The notes: generated by a model not told the origin, from the sequence alone. Counted from the stretch's first letter, positions 30,995 to 42,026 are shown. The stretch is 64,000 bases of DNA from Thiobacillus sp. SCUT-2 (GCF_035621355.1 NZ_CP141769.1:186001-250000); one strand, 5' to 3'. Numbers and translations: made by a program.

Positions 30995-31393
30995 TTAAGC
31001 GGTCAGGATGAGCGCCCACACCACCACGACGTTGACAAGCGCGATCATCACCGCCGCGCTGCCCATGTCCTTGGCGCGCTTGATGAGCTCGTGCCGGTCC
31101 AGCGAAATGCGGTCAACGGCGGCCTCGAGCGCGGAATTCAGCAGTTCGACGACGAGCACCAGAAGCAGCGAGCCGATCATCAACGCGCGCTCGACGCCCG
31201 TGTTGCCTAGATACAACGCGAACGGAGCGAGCAGGATCGCAAGGACGAGCTCCTGGCGGAATGCATCCTCATGCCTGAGCGCGGCCAGCAGGCCCGCCCA
31301 GGAATAGCCTGCGGCGTTCAGCACGCGCCGCACGCCGGTCTTGCCCTTGAACGGACTTTCAGTCCGGGTGGGCGCAGCCTCGGGTTCGGTCAC
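30995..31393 (-). CDS. dgkA: Diacylglycerol kinase
   Basis: A 132-residue integral membrane protein starting at a GTG (31393) that overlaps the gcvPB stop (GTGA). It has three membrane segments. Family motifs are [14 protein letters not shown] near residue 48 and [18 protein letters not shown] near 84, the nucleotide and Mg site. It phosphorylates diacylglycerol to phosphatidic acid. Coupling to the end of the glycine cleavage operon is positional; no metabolic link is evident. Confidence 0.92.
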   Translation of the reverse strand: MTEPEAAPTRTESPFKGKTGVRRVLNAAGYSWAGLLAALRHEDAFRQELVLAILLAPFALYLGNTGVERALMIGSLLLVLVVELLNSALEAAVDRISLDRHELIKRAKDMGSAAVMIALVNVVVVWALILTA

Positions 31394-32835
31394 GACTTGT
31401 ACGCGAGGTCGAGCTCGCGCGCGGCCTTGACGTCGTCGAGCCGCCGCACCGGCAGGCTGTAGGGCGCGCCCTTCACCAGCTCGGGGTGGGTCTCGGCCTC
31501 GTGCTTGATTTTCGCCATGGCGTCGACGAAGCCGTCGAGCGTCTCGCGGCTTTCGGTCTCGGTCGGCTCGATCAGCAGGCACTCCGGCACCAGGAGCGGG
31601 AAGTAGGTGGTCGGCGCGTGGTAGCCGTAGTCGAGCAGGCGCTTGGCGAAATCCATCGCCGACACGCCGGTGGCGTCCTTCAGCTTCTTCAGCGTGACGA
31701 TGAACTCGTGGCTGGCGCGGCGGGTCGGGTAGGCCAGCTCGAAGCCGGCGTCGCGCAGGCGCGCCATCAGGTAGTTGGCGTTGAGCGTGGCGTATTCGGC
31801 GACGCGGTGCATGCCTTCGCGGCCGAGCAGGCGGGCGTAGACGTAGGCGCGCATCAGCACGCCGGCGTTGCCCATGTTGGCACTCATGCGGCCGATCGAC
31901 TGCGGCAGGTCGGCCTCGGTGGCCAGGCGGTAGAAGCCGTTCTCGTTCAGCACGAGCGGGATCGGCATGAACGGCAACAGGCGCTCCGACACGCCCACCG
32001 GACCCGCGCCCGGGCCGCCGCCGCCGTGCGGCGTGGAGAAGGTCTTGTGCAGGTTCATGTGGATGACGTCGAAGCCCATGTCGCCCGGGCGCACCTTGCC
32101 GAGGATGGCGTTGAGGTTGGCGCCGTCGTAGTACAGAAGGCCGCCGGCGTCGTGGACGATCTTCTGGATCTCGGCGATGGTCTGCTCGAACACGCCCAGC
32201 GTCGACGGGTTGGTCAGCATCAGGCCGGCGGTCTGCGGGCCGACGGCTGACTTCAGCGCGGCGAGGTCGACCGCGCCGGTGGAATCGGTCGGGATTTCCC
32301 TGACCGTGTAGCCGCACATCGTCGCGGTCGCCGGGTTGGTGCCATGCGCGGCATCGGGGACGATGATTTCCTTGCGGGCGCTGTCGCCGCGCGCATCGTG
32401 GTAGGCGCGGATCATCGCCACGCCGGCGAACTCGCCGTGCGCACCGGCCATCGGCGCCATCGACACGCCGGCCATGCCGGTGACGTCCTTCAGCATCTCC
32501 TGCAGTTCATACATGCTGGCGAGGAAGCCCTGGCCGGTCTCGTCCGGAGAAGCCGGGTGCCGCGCCAGGAACTGCGGCAGCATCGCCAGCGAGTTGCACG
32601 CGCGCGGGTTGTACTTCATGGTGCACGAGCCGAGCGGGTAGAACTGCGTGTCGATCGAGAAGTTCTTTTGCGAAAGCCGCGTGTAGTGGCGCACGACGTC
32701 GAGCTCGGAAACCTCGGGCAATGCGGGCGCGTCCTTGCGGCGCAGCTCGGCCGGCAGGTCGTCGAGGCTGCCGCCGGCGGCGGGCAGCTGGGCGGCGGCG
32801 GTGCGGCCGGGACGGGAGTGGTCGAATATCAGCAT
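31390..32835 (-). CDS. gcvPB: Glycine decarboxylase P-protein subunit 2
   Basis: A 481-residue protein from ATG 32835 (AAGG upstream). It is the C-terminal half of the split P-protein and carries the PLP lysine in [17 protein letters not shown] near residue 270. Other motifs are [24 protein letters not shown], and [14 protein letters not shown]. With GcvPA it decarboxylates glycine and passes the aminomethyl group to lipoyl-GcvH. It is separated from gcvPA by tpx, a DUF3144 gene and a palindromic repeat. The frame is open upstream but is not coding there. Confidence 0.95.
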   Translation of the reverse strand: MLIFDHSRPGRTAAAQLPAAGGSLDDLPAELRRKDAPALPEVSELDVVRHYTRLSQKNFSIDTQFYPLGSCTMKYNPRACNSLAMLPQFLARHPASPDETGQGFLASMYELQEMLKDVTGMAGVSMAPMAGAHGEFAGVAMIRAYHDARGDSARKEIIVPDAAHGTNPATATMCGYTVREIPTDSTGAVDLAALKSAVGPQTAGLMLTNPSTLGVFEQTIAEIQKIVHDAGGLLYYDGANLNAILGKVRPGDMGFDVIHMNLHKTFSTPHGGGGPGAGPVGVSERLLPFMPIPLVLNENGFYRLATEADLPQSIGRMSANMGNAGVLMRAYVYARLLGREGMHRVAEYATLNANYLMARLRDAGFELAYPTRRASHEFIVTLKKLKDATGVSAMDFAKRLLDYGYHAPTTYFPLLVPECLLIEPTETESRETLDGFVDAMAKIKHEAETHPELVKGAPYSLPVRRLDDVKAARELDLAYKS

Positions 32836-32850
32836 GGTTAAAACCTTGTT

Positions 32851-32936
32851 ATCCGCGAAGGACGCGAAGGGACGCGAAGTAAAACCCGAGAGGAGTTCTT
32901 TGATCTTCTTTGCGTTTCTTCGCGTCCTTCGCGGAT
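32851..32936. repeat. CGCGAAG palindromic repeat (copy 1)
   Basis: ATCCGCGAAGGACGCGAAG and its inverse CTTCGCGTCCTTCGCGGAT bracket a central spacer of about 35 bases, forming a long stem in the tpx-gcvPB spacer. A near copy lies at 35641-35723. Such elements could form a stable hairpin in the operon mRNA. Confidence 0.85.
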
Positions 32937-32942
32937 GAAAAT

Positions 32943-33434
32943 TTATTTCAAAGCAGCCAGCGCGGCGTCGTAGTTCGGCTCCTGCTTGATCTCGGGCACG
33001 AGCTCCGCGTGCAGTACCTTGTTGTTCTCGTCGAGCACGACGACGGCGCGCGCGGTGATGCCGGCGAGCGGGCCGCTGGTGATGGCGACGCCGTAGTTCT
33101 TCATGAATTCGGCGCCGCGCATCGTCGACAGCGTCACCACGTTGTTGGTGCTCTCGGCGCCGCAGAAGCGGTTCATCGCGAACGGCAGGTCGGCCGAGAT
33201 GATCAGCACGGCGGTGTTGCCGACGGCGGCGTCGTTGAATTTCTTGGTGGAAGTCGCGCACACCGGCGTGTCGAGGCTGGGCACGATGTTGAGGATCTTC
33301 TTCTTGCCCGCGAAGTCGGCCAGCGACACATCGGCCAGGTCCTTGTTCACCAGCTTGAAATCGGGCGCGGTATCGCCGACCTTGGGGAAGGTGCCGGCGA
33401 CGTCGATGGGGTTGCCTGCGAGGGTCACTGCCAT
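32943..33434 (-). CDS. tpx: Thiol peroxidase, atypical 2-Cys
   Basis: A 163-residue peroxiredoxin from ATG 33434 with AAGGAGAG upstream. The peroxidatic Cys is in [17 protein letters not shown] near residue 60, and the resolving Cys in MNRFCGAES near 92. It reduces lipid and other hydroperoxides using thioredoxin. It lies inside the gcv operon between the DUF3144 gene and gcvPB. Confidence 0.96.
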   Translation of the reverse strand: MAVTLAGNPIDVAGTFPKVGDTAPDFKLVNKDLADVSLADFAGKKKILNIVPSLDTPVCATSTKKFNDAAVGNTAVLIISADLPFAMNRFCGAESTNNVVTLSTMRGAEFMKNYGVAITSGPLAGITARAVVVLDENNKVLHAELVPEIKQEPNYDAALAALK

Positions 33435-33497
33435 GTTTGCTCTCCTTGATTCACGTCAATCAAACCTCGGGCGATTGCGCCCGTTCCTGCGCGTCGG

Positions 33498-33782
33498 TCA
33501 GCCGCCTTGCTGGTCGAAGCGCGCGAGATGCTCGTCGATGTTCTCGCGCAGCATCTTTTCGTACTGGTCCAGGAAATAGGCGATCGCGGCTTCCTTCTCC
33601 GCGATCATCTGCTCCTTGCTGCCCGCCGCCGCCGCGATCACGAAGGCGTTGAAGCGCGAGGCCGCGAACAGCGCAGCCGCGCTGACGCGGCTCGGCTTCG
33701 TCTCGTTCAGCTGGGTGTTGGCCAGCGAGATATAGGCGTCGGCCATGTCGTAGAACTGCCGGTCGCGTTGCACATCGCTCAT
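33498..33782 (-). CDS. DUF3144 family protein
   Basis: A 94-residue soluble helical protein from ATG 33782. It matches the DUF3144 family by FYDMADAYISLANTQ near residue 10 and RVSAAALFAASRFNAFVIA near 32, with an acidic C-terminal helix. The family's function is unknown. It starts 9 bases after gcvPA, so it is almost certainly co-transcribed with it. Confidence 0.82.
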   Translation of the reverse strand: MSDVQRDRQFYDMADAYISLANTQLNETKPSRVSAAALFAASRFNAFVIAAAAGSKEQMIAEKEAAIAYFLDQYEKMLRENIDEHLARFDQQGG

Positions 33783-33791
33783 GCGGGCCTC

Positions 33792-35168
33792 TCAGTTCTT
33801 GTACGCGCACGGCGGCGCTTCGCGGCGCTTGGACAGGATGCGTTCCATCTGCTGCGCATAGTGGTCGAGGTCGGCCGGCGTCTTGGTCTCGGTGACGCAG
33901 ATGAGGATGGCCTGGCCGAGCTCCGGATACCAGCCGGAGATGTCCAGCCCACCGAGGATGCCCTGCGCGCGCAGCGCGCGCAGCACGTCCTTCGCCTTGT
34001 CGTTGAGCTTCAGCACCACTTCGTGGAAGTAGGGGCTGGCAAACGCCTTCGTCACGCCGGGAATCGCGGCGAGCTTGTCGGCCAGCGCGACGGTGCCGGC
34101 ATGGCTCGCCGAGGCGACCTTCGCCAGGCCCTGCGGGCCGAGCAGCGACAGGTACTGCGTCGCCGCGGTGACGACGAGGCCCTGGTTGGTGCAGATGTTG
34201 GACGTCGCCTTGGAGCGGCGGATGTGCTGCTCGCGCGCCTGCAAGGTCAGCGCGAAGCCGGGCTTGCCGTCGAGGTCGACGGTGCGGCCGACGATGCGCC
34301 CCGGCATCTGGCGCACGAAGTCCTGGCGGCAGCACATGAAGCCGAAGTAGGGGCCGCCCGAGGCGAGCGGCGCGCCGAGCGGCTGGCCTTCGCCGACCGC
34401 GATGTCGGCGCCTTTCGTTCCCCACTTGCCGGGCGCCTCCAGCACCGCGAGCGTGGTCGGGTTGACCAGCGCGATCGCCAGCGCGCCCTTCGCGTGCGCC
34501 CAGTCGGTCAGTGCGTGCACGTCTTCCAGCACGCCGAAGAAGTTGGGCTGCGGGATGACCAGGCCGGCGAAGGCGCCCGGGTCCGACGGCAGCACGGTCT
34601 TGCCGGTCGCCGGATCGTAGTCGAGCTCGACCAGCTCGATGCCCTGGTTCCGCACGGTCGTGTCGGCCACGCGGCGGTAGATCGGGTGCACGGTCTTCGG
34701 TACCAGCACGCGGCGCGAGGTCTTGTGCGAGCGGACCGCCATCAGCACCGCCTCGGCCAGCGCCGAGGCACCGTCGTACAGCGAGGCGTTGGAGACGTCG
34801 AGCCCGGTCAGCCGGGTCATCATGGTCTGGTATTCGTAGATCAGCTGCAGCGTGCCCTGGCTGGCCTCGGCCTGATAGGGCGTGTAGGCGGAGTAGAACT
34901 CGCCGCGCGTGGTGATCTGCCAGATCGCCGCCGGGATGTGGTGCTCGTAGGCACCGGCACCGATGAAGTTGGACCAGAAGCCGTCGGCCGATGCGCGCTC
35001 CTGCATCAGCCGCGCGACCGCCATCTCGGGCAGGCCGTCGGGCACGTCCTTGAGCTTGCCGGTCTTCAGCGCGGTCGGGATTTCGTCGAACAGGTCCTCG
35101 ATGCTCTGGGCGCCGATGGCGCCGAGCATGGCGGAGACGTCTTCTTCAGTGTGGGGAATGAAGGGCAT
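33792..35168 (-). CDS. gcvPA: Glycine decarboxylase P-protein subunit 1
   Basis: A 458-residue protein from ATG 35168. It begins [19 protein letters not shown]. Typical GcvPA segments are [41 protein letters not shown] and [14 protein letters not shown]. This half lacks the PLP lysine, which lies in gcvPB. It forms the heterodimeric P-protein of the glycine cleavage system. It follows gcvH and precedes a DUF3144 gene. Confidence 0.96.
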   Translation of the reverse strand: MPFIPHTEEDVSAMLGAIGAQSIEDLFDEIPTALKTGKLKDVPDGLPEMAVARLMQERASADGFWSNFIGAGAYEHHIPAAIWQITTRGEFYSAYTPYQAEASQGTLQLIYEYQTMMTRLTGLDVSNASLYDGASALAEAVLMAVRSHKTSRRVLVPKTVHPIYRRVADTTVRNQGIELVELDYDPATGKTVLPSDPGAFAGLVIPQPNFFGVLEDVHALTDWAHAKGALAIALVNPTTLAVLEAPGKWGTKGADIAVGEGQPLGAPLASGGPYFGFMCCRQDFVRQMPGRIVGRTVDLDGKPGFALTLQAREQHIRRSKATSNICTNQGLVVTAATQYLSLLGPQGLAKVASASHAGTVALADKLAAIPGVTKAFASPYFHEVVLKLNDKAKDVLRALRAQGILGGLDISGWYPELGQAILICVTETKTPADLDHYAQQMERILSKRREAPPCAYKN

Positions 35169-35227
35169 GGCGTAAGAACCTTTATCCGGGGAAGACACGC
35201 TTCGGCGCGTTCTCCCCAGACGAAAAA

Positions 35228-35617
35228 TCAGTGGGCTTCCGACTCGACCAGCTTCTGGTAGGCCGCGGCGTCGAGCAGTTCGCCGACATCGGCAGGGTTG
35301 GCCGGCTTCAGCTTGAACATCCACGCGCCATAGGCGTCCTGGTTCACCGACTCGGGGCTGGATTCGACGTCGCCGTTGGCGGCGACGACTTCACCGGCGA
35401 CCGGGGCGTAGACGTCGGATGCGGCCTTGACCGATTCGACCACGGCGCACTCCTCGCCCTTGGCGAGCGTGCGGCCGACGGCGGGGTTCTCGATGAACAC
35501 CATGTCGCCGAGCAGGTCCTGGGCGTGATGGGTGATGCCCACGGTCAGCGTGCCGTCGGCTTCGACGCGCACCCATTCGTGGCTGGGGGTGTATTTGAGG
35601 TCAGCGGGAATGCTCAT
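35228..35617 (-). CDS. gcvH: Glycine cleavage H-protein (lipoyl carrier)
   Basis: A 129-residue protein from ATG 35617 with AAGGAG upstream. It has [20 protein letters not shown] and GDMVFIENP; the lipoylation site is VESVKAASD (Lys64). It shuttles the aminomethyl group between the P-protein and GcvT. A palindromic repeat occupies the spacer to gcvT. Confidence 0.96.
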   Translation of the reverse strand: MSIPADLKYTPSHEWVRVEADGTLTVGITHHAQDLLGDMVFIENPAVGRTLAKGEECAVVESVKAASDVYAPVAGEVVAANGDVESSPESVNQDAYGAWMFKLKPANPADVGELLDAAAYQKLVESEAH

Positions 35618-35640
35618 TGTTTGCTCCTTGGTTTTTGGAT

Positions 35641-35723
35641 ACCCGCGAAGAACGCGAAGGGGCGCAAAGAAAGTCAAGAACGACCGGGATTCTACTTCGC
35701 GTTTCTTCGCGTTCTTCGCGGAT
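35641..35723. repeat. CGCGAAG palindromic repeat (copy 2)
   Basis: ACCCGCGAAGAACGCGAAGG pairs with the inverse CTTCGCGTTCTTCGCGGAT across a central spacer. It fills the gcvT-gcvH spacer and matches the copy at 32851-32936 closely in arms but not in the centre. Confidence 0.85.
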
Positions 35724-35729
35724 AAAGAA

Positions 35730-36809
35730 TCAGATCATGATCTTGCCGTTGCGCACGAAAGGGTGCTTCACCACCTTGGCTTTCAGCTTCTTGTCGCGGA
35801 TCTCGACCTCGACTTCCTCGCCCGGGGCGATGCCGAGCGGGATGCGGGCGAGCGCAATCGATTGCTGCATGGTAGGCGAAAACGTGCCGGAGGTGATTTC
35901 GCCCTCGCCGTTCTTGGTGAAGACCTTTTGATGGCTGCGCAGCACGCCCTTGTCGAGCAGCACCAGGCCGGCGAGCTGCCTGGTCACTTCGCTGGCTTCG
36001 AGGGCCTGGCGGCCGACGAAATCGCGCTCGGTCTTCAGGTCGACCGTCCAGGCGAGGCCGGATTCTAGGGGAGAGGTGGTCTCGTCCATATCCTGGCCGT
36101 AGAGGTTCATCCCGGCTTCGAGCCGCAGCGTGTCGCGCGCACCCAGCCCGATCGGCTTGCCGCCCGCTTCCATCAACGCCTTCCAGAAGAAGGGCGCGGA
36201 CTTCGCCAGCACCATCACCTCGAAGCCGTCCTCGCCGGTGTAGCCGGTGCGGGCGATGAACATCTCGCCCATGGCGGCGGCGTTGAAGGGCTTCAGGCTG
36301 GCCGTGATCTGATCGACGCCGGGTAGCGCTTCGTTGAGTACGCGGGTCGCGTCCGGGCCCTGGATCGCGATCATCGCGAGGTCGCGGCGCGGGGTGAGGG
36401 TCAGCCCCATGCCCCAATCGGCGTTGCATTTCTCCATCCACGCGAGGTCTTTCTCCGCGGTGCCGGCGTTGACCACCAGGCGGAACCAGGACTCGTCCAT
36501 GAAGTAGATGATGAGGTCGTCGATGACGCCGCCGGCCTCGTTCAGCATGCACGAGTACAGCGCCTTGCCGGAGACCTGCAGCTTGTCGACGTTGTTCGCC
36601 ACCAGCCGGCGCAGGAAGGCGCGCACGTTGGCGCCGCGGATGTCGAGCGGCAGCATGTGCGAGACGTCGAACAGGCCGCAGCTGGAACGTACGACGTGGT
36701 GCTCCTCGATCTGCGAGCCGTAGTTGACCGGCATGTCCCAGCCGCCGAAGTCGACCATCTTGGCGCCGAGTTCGCGGTGGGTGGCGTTGAGCGGGGTTTG
36801 TTTGAGCAT
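35730..36809 (-). CDS. gcvT: Aminomethyltransferase (T-protein)
   Basis: A 359-residue protein from ATG 36809. Motifs: [60 protein letters not shown], and [12 protein letters not shown]. It transfers the methylene group to tetrahydrofolate and releases ammonia. It is the first gene of the operon, directly downstream of the tandem glycine riboswitch and terminator. Confidence 0.96.
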   Translation of the reverse strand: MLKQTPLNATHRELGAKMVDFGGWDMPVNYGSQIEEHHVVRSSCGLFDVSHMLPLDIRGANVRAFLRRLVANNVDKLQVSGKALYSCMLNEAGGVIDDLIIYFMDESWFRLVVNAGTAEKDLAWMEKCNADWGMGLTLTPRRDLAMIAIQGPDATRVLNEALPGVDQITASLKPFNAAAMGEMFIARTGYTGEDGFEVMVLAKSAPFFWKALMEAGGKPIGLGARDTLRLEAGMNLYGQDMDETTSPLESGLAWTVDLKTERDFVGRQALEASEVTRQLAGLVLLDKGVLRSHQKVFTKNGEGEITSGTFSPTMQQSIALARIPLGIAPGEEVEVEIRDKKLKAKVVKHPFVRNGKIMI

Positions 36810-36823
36810 GGAGCCACCAAAAT

Positions 36824-36855
36824 AAAAAAGGGTGAAGCGGGGATTCGCTTCACCC
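36824..36855 (-). terminator. gcvT: Riboswitch-controlled terminator before gcvT
   Basis: On the minus strand GGGTGAAGCG pairs with CGCTTCACCC, followed by six T. The 5' arm directly abuts the AGAGGGG that closes the second glycine aptamer, so aptamer folding can compete with this hairpin, as in an ON switch. Confidence 0.88.
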
Positions 36856-37038
36856 CTCTGTCCTTGGTACCTGAGAGATTACGGCGCCCGGCTGGTCCAG
36901 CCACGGCCCGCTGCCCCTTCGGTGGCAGTCTCAAGGATCTGCGCTCTCCAGAGTGTTCCGGCTGTTGCGGTCCTTTTGCCTGAGCGATTCCGGGTGAATT
37001 GCGCCTTCGGCGGCATGCGGCGCATGCGCTCTCCCGCA
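36854..37038 (-). promoter_or_regulatory. Tandem glycine riboswitch
   Basis: Two glycine aptamers on the minus strand. The first (about 37038-36966) has GCGGGAGAGC, GCCGAAGGCGCAA and CGCTCAGGCAAAAGGACCGC. The second (about 36957-36854) has CACTCTGGAGAGCGC, ACCGAAGGGGCA and TCTCTCAGGTACCAAGGACA. The order and motifs match the known cooperative glycine riboswitch. The terminator follows at once, then gcvT. Glycine binding should permit read-through into gcvT-gcvH-gcvPA-DUF3144-tpx-gcvPB-dgkA. Confidence 0.95.
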
Positions 37039-37094
37039 ACGGGAACGCGCACTATACCGAAGAAGCGCAGCGCGGGCTAGCCTGGCGCGGACGC

Positions 37095-38123
37095 TCAATA
37101 CGTCAGCTGCAGATTGAAGCCCATCGGCGTCAAGTCGCGCACGGTGAGCGGCAGGCTCAGGGGCTGTTCGCTCCGCGGCGGGATCCCGGCCGCAATACGG
37201 GCGGGGTCGGCGAGGTACTCGCTGGGGGCGAAGCTGCGGCGCGCGAGCGGCTGGTTGCGCTGATCGGTCAGCGTGAGCACCAGCATCGGCCAGGCCTCGA
37301 CATGGCTGGCGCGGTTGCCCAGGGTGAGCGTGAGCTTCAGGCGGCCGCTGGCCTCGGTCTGCAGGTCGGAGCCGACGATCCGCAGCTGTGCCAGGTCGCG
37401 TGGCAATGAAAGCGTGCAGCCCAGCGCGTCGCAGGCCTGTTCGAACGCGGGGCGGCTGGCGGGCCACAGGCCGGCCAGCGTGTCGCGCAGGAAATAGGCC
37501 GATTGCGCGAGCAGCGTCACGAGAAGGAGCGCGCTCGCCGTCGCCCACACCCATGTCGGCGTGCGCCGCCGTGCCGAAGCGGTGCGCGCCGTTCCCGGAT
37601 GGGGGCTCGCGTACTCGATGCGGGCTTGGGGCGCCGTGGGCTGTTCGGCGGCGACCGGGCGGCGCGGGGCGGGTGCTGCGGCAACGGCCGGCTCCGGTGG
37701 GTAGGGCGCCGGCGCCGGATAGATCTGCGGTACGGGGCCGAGGTCTTCCGGTACCGGAATCTCGGGGTCGATCAGGATGATCGACGGCAGGTCCGATGCG
37801 ACTTCGCGCTGCGCGATGCCGTGCGGACGCTCGGCCGCCAGCGGTGCTTCATCCGGCGGCGCAGCCGCTGGCGGGGGTACTTCCGGGAGGAACGTGTCGG
37901 CGACGGCCGGCGCGACCTCGACGGGCTGCACCGCGGGCTCGGGCGGCGGCTCGACCGGGGCGGGCAGGGGCAGCGGGGAGCCGTCTTCCATGAGGAGGCT
38001 CGGCCGCGCATCGAAGGCGGCGCCGCATACGCTGCATTGCACCCAGCCTTGTGCGGCGTCGAGCTGGTCCGGTCCGAGCCGGAAGATGCTCGCGCAGTGC
38101 GGGCAGGTGGTGCGGTACTTCAC
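37095..38123 (-). CDS. DUF3426 protein with zinc-ribbon head
   Basis: A 342-residue protein from a GTG (38123) overlapping the prmA stop (GTGA). An MJ0042-type zinc ribbon (CPHC near residue 7, CSVC near 30) is followed by a long Pro/Ala/Glu-rich linker. One membrane span lies near residue 190 (VWATASALLLVTLLAQSAYF), followed by the DUF3426 domain (FEQACDALGCTLSLPRDL...). The family commonly follows prmA in betaproteobacteria. Its function is unknown. Confidence 0.87.
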   Translation of the reverse strand: MKYRTTCPHCASIFRLGPDQLDAAQGWVQCSVCGAAFDARPSLLMEDGSPLPLPAPVEPPPEPAVQPVEVAPAVADTFLPEVPPPAAAPPDEAPLAAERPHGIAQREVASDLPSIILIDPEIPVPEDLGPVPQIYPAPAPYPPEPAVAAAPAPRRPVAAEQPTAPQARIEYASPHPGTARTASARRRTPTWVWATASALLLVTLLAQSAYFLRDTLAGLWPASRPAFEQACDALGCTLSLPRDLAQLRIVGSDLQTEASGRLKLTLTLGNRASHVEAWPMLVLTLTDQRNQPLARRSFAPSEYLADPARIAAGIPPRSEQPLSLPLTVRDLTPMGFNLQLTY

Positions 38124-39010
38124 TTCTTGATGCCAGCCAGACGCACCCAGCCCTCGTCGCCGGCGGGGGGGTCGAAGACGAACCAGTCGCGATAGACCGC
38201 CATCACGTCCTCGGCCTGTTCGGCAAGGATGCCTGACAGCACCAGCCGGCCACCCGGGCGGACCCGGCCCGCCAGCAGCGGGGCCATGCCCTTGAGGGGA
38301 TTGGTCAGGATGTTGGCGACGACGACGTCGTATTGGCCCGCCGCGAGTTCGTCCGGCAGGTGGAAGCGGGCGGTCACGCCATTGAGCGCGGCATTGTCGC
38401 GCGAGGCCGCCACGGCCTGCGGGTCGATGTCGACGCCGTCGACGCGGGCCGCACCCAGCTTGGCTGCAGCGATCGCCAGGACGCCTGAGCCGCAGCCATA
38501 GTCGAGCAGGGTTTCGCCGCCTTTCAGGTTGTCGTCGAGCCAGCGCAGGCACAGCCGCGTGGTCGGGTGGCTGCCGGTACCGAAGGCGAGGCCCGGGTCG
38601 AGCTTGAGATTGATCGCGCGGGCGTCGGGCGCGTCGTGCCAGGTCGGCACGATCCACAGGCGCGGTGAGATCGGGATCGGATCGAACTGGGATTGCGTGA
38701 GGCGGACCCAGTCCTGCTCAGCCACCATCTCGACCGTGTATTCGGCGGGAACGGGGATGCCCGCCTGCCGCGCGGCGGCTGCCAGGGTCGCGGCGACGTC
38801 GGCCCCTTCATCCAGCAGCACGAGGGCGATACTGCGGGGCCACAGTTCGGCAGTCGGGTGGTCGGGCTCGCCGAACAGCGGCGTTTCGTCGATCGTGCCG
38901 GCGTCGGCATCCTCCAGCGAAACCGACAGCGCGCCGATTTCCATCAGCGCATCGGACAGCGGCTCGGCCTGCTTGGAATCGACGAGGATGCGAACGGATT
39001 GCCAGGGCAT
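38120..39010 (-). CDS. prmA: Ribosomal protein L11 methyltransferase
   Basis: A 296-residue protein from ATG 39010. The N-terminal L11-binding domain is MPWQSVRILVDSKQAEPLSD. The methyltransferase domain has LDPGLAFGTGSHPTTRLCL, TLLDYGCGSGVLAIAAAKLG, GVDIDPQAV and the catalytic VVANILTNPL. It trimethylates L11. The ATG has no Shine-Dalgarno: a GGTGAGC tandem array fills the upstream position. It is probably in one unit with accC upstream and DUF3426 downstream. Confidence 0.95.
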   Translation of the reverse strand: MPWQSVRILVDSKQAEPLSDALMEIGALSVSLEDADAGTIDETPLFGEPDHPTAELWPRSIALVLLDEGADVAATLAAAARQAGIPVPAEYTVEMVAEQDWVRLTQSQFDPIPISPRLWIVPTWHDAPDARAINLKLDPGLAFGTGSHPTTRLCLRWLDDNLKGGETLLDYGCGSGVLAIAAAKLGAARVDGVDIDPQAVAASRDNAALNGVTARFHLPDELAAGQYDVVVANILTNPLKGMAPLLAGRVRPGGRLVLSGILAEQAEDVMAVYRDWFVFDPPAGDEGWVRLAGIKK

Positions 39011-39014
39011 CGTA

Positions 39015-39042
39015 GGTGAGCGGTGAGCGGTGAGCGGTGAGC
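39015..39042. repeat. GGTGAGC tandem repeat, 4 copies
   Basis: Four exact 7-base units directly upstream of the prmA start codon. Related GTGAGCGG sequences occur at 17899, 19231 and 40451. On the coding strand it reads as a pyrimidine-rich CGCTCACC array. Confidence 0.9.
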
Positions 39043-39074
39043 GGAGGGGGCGCGTGCCGCTCACGGTTCGCGGC

Positions 39075-40424
<1,350 letters not shown>

Positions 40425-40450
40425 GGGCATGCTCAGATGAGATGAGAGGC

Positions 40451-40499
40451 GGTGAGCAGGGCAATGGACGAAAACGCCTCACGCCCTCGCGTCCATGGC
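40451..40499. repeat. Inverted repeat with GTGAGC arms (accB-accC spacer)
   Basis: GGTGAGC...AATGGACG near 40451-40471 and CGTCCATGGCTCAC near 40490 form an imperfect inverted repeat, again built around the GTGAGC unit. It fills the spacer between accB and accC. Confidence 0.5.
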
Positions 40500-40943
40500 T
40501 CACCCGATGACAAACAGCGGCTCGCCGTATTCGACCGGCTGGCCGTTCTCGACCAGGATCGCCTTGACGACGCCGGACTGGTCGGCCTCGATCTCGTTGA
40601 GGAGCTTCATCGCCTCGATGATGCACAGCGTGTCGCCGGCGGAGACGGTCTGGCCCACCTCGCAGAACACCTTGGCGCCGGGAGCCGGGGCGCGATAGAA
40701 GGTGCCGACCATGGGCGAGCGGACCACGTGCCCCTCGGGCACGGCTTCCTCGGCGGCGGCCGCCGCCGGCGCGGCGGCAGGCACGGCCGCCTGGATGATC
40801 TGCGGCGGCGGCGCCATCATCATCGGCGCACCGGCGATGCTCTTGGCGATGCGGACTTTTTCCTCGCCCTCGGTGATTTCCAGTTCGGCGATGCCGGAGG
40901 CTTCGACCAGATCAATGAGCTTTTTGAGTTTTCTGAGATCCAT
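40500..40943 (-). CDS. accB: Biotin carboxyl carrier protein
   Basis: A 147-residue protein from ATG 40943 with AGGA upstream. The N-terminus is [20 protein letters not shown]. An Ala/Pro linker follows at about 50-68. The biotinyl domain has [16 protein letters not shown] and the biotinylation motif [14 protein letters not shown] (Lys113). It carries CO2 between AccC and the carboxyltransferase. Its start lies 32 bases inside the end of aroQ. Confidence 0.97.
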   Translation of the reverse strand: MDLRKLKKLIDLVEASGIAELEITEGEEKVRIAKSIAGAPMMMAPPPQIIQAAVPAAAPAAAAAEEAVPEGHVVRSPMVGTFYRAPAPGAKVFCEVGQTVSAGDTLCIIEAMKLLNEIEADQSGVVKAILVENGQPVEYGEPLFVIG

Positions 40944-41442
40944 GGGGCGTCCTGTTTTGGAGATGGCGCAGCGCATATTCCAGCGCCAGTTCGTAGCCGT
41001 GTGCCCCCAGACCGGAGACCACGCCGACGGCCAGGTCGGAGAAATACGAATGATGGCGGAAGGCTTCGCGCGCGTAGATGTTGGAAAGGTGAACCTCGAC
41101 GAACGGGATGGCAACCGCCGCCAGCGCGTCGCGCAGCGCGACGCTGGTGTGCGTGTACGCTGCCGGATTGATGATGATGAAGTCGACCGCGTCGAGGGCC
41201 GCCTGATGGATGCGATCGATCAGGGCCCCTTCATGATTGTGCTGATAGGTTTCGACCTGGGCGCCGGCCGTTTCCCCACGCGCGACCAGCGCGCGATTGA
41301 TGTCGTCGAGCGTGGCGAGGCCGTAGTGCTTGGGCTCGCGGCTTCCCAGCAGGTTGAGGTTGGGGCCGTGCAGAACCAGCACGTGCGGGCGCAGACTCGG
41401 GACCGGTTTGGCCGCGGTGCGGCCGGTTCGCTTGGTGGTCAT
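40912..41442 (-). CDS. aroQ: 3-dehydroquinate dehydratase, type II
   Basis: A 176-residue protein from ATG 41442. Motifs: [22 protein letters not shown] (catalytic Arg/Tyr region), [30 protein letters not shown], and [20 protein letters not shown] (catalytic His). A basic N-terminal extension of about 18 residues precedes the core, and its tail overlaps the accB start by 32 bases. It forms 3-dehydroshikimate in the shikimate pathway. Confidence 0.95.
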   Translation of the reverse strand: MTTKRTGRTAAKPVPSLRPHVLVLHGPNLNLLGSREPKHYGLATLDDINRALVARGETAGAQVETYQHNHEGALIDRIHQAALDAVDFIIINPAAYTHTSVALRDALAAVAIPFVEVHLSNIYAREAFRHHSYFSDLAVGVVSGLGAHGYELALEYALRHLQNRTPHGSQKTQKAH

Positions 41443-41501
41443 GGCGGCGAAGTTTGCCGTAAATGGAGGTAAATTGTCCAGATATTGACGCTAACTGGCA
41501 A

Positions 41502-42026
41502 TTATGCGCCGTACTGGCGCAAGCTTGCCTCGAGCGTGGCGCGCGGCAGCCGGCCCAGATGGCTCAGCACCACCTTGCCATCCCGATCGAGCACGATCGT
41601 GTAGGGAAGCGCCCCCTGGGTGTCGCCGAGCTGTCGCGCCAGTTCCTGGGCCGCGCCTTCGCCGATCAGGATCGGGTAGGAGACGGATACCTGCTGCAGG
41701 AATTGCCTGACGTTGGCCGCCGTGTCGACCGCGATGCCGACGAATTCGACGCCATGCGGCTCGAATTGCGCCCGCAGCGCGACAAAATCCGGAATTTCAT
41801 CACGGCAGGGGGCGCACCAGCTGGCCCAGAAGTTCAGCACGACGACCCGTCCGCGCCACTGCGACAGGGGCTGCGCGCGGCCCTGGAGATCCGGGAAGGC
41901 GAGCTGCCACATTGCCATGGCCGCGGTCGCGGGCGGGGAGGGGGCGTAGTGCCCGCGCGCCAGCCATACGCCCGCGGCGAGCGCGGCTGCCGCCAGCGGA
42001 AGCGCCAGCCAGTTTCTTCTTCTCAT
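41502..42026 (-). CDS. TlpA/ResA-like thioredoxin, membrane-anchored
   Basis: About 174 residues from ATG 42026; an ATG at 42050 adds eight basic residues. An N-terminal anchor is at about 6-24. The thioredoxin domain has VVVLNFWASWCAPCRDEIPD with active site CAPC, then GIAVDTAANVRQFLQQ and ALPYTIVLDRDGKVV. It is a periplasm-facing TlpA/ResA-type reductase. It is near ccsB/resB on the same strand, so a role in apocytochrome thiol reduction is plausible (inference). Confidence 0.87.
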   Translation of the reverse strand: MRRRNWLALPLAAAALAAGVWLARGHYAPSPPATAAMAMWQLAFPDLQGRAQPLSQWRGRVVVLNFWASWCAPCRDEIPDFVALRAQFEPHGVEFVGIAVDTAANVRQFLQQVSVSYPILIGEGAAQELARQLGDTQGALPYTIVLDRDGKVVLSHLGRLPRATLEASLRQYGA

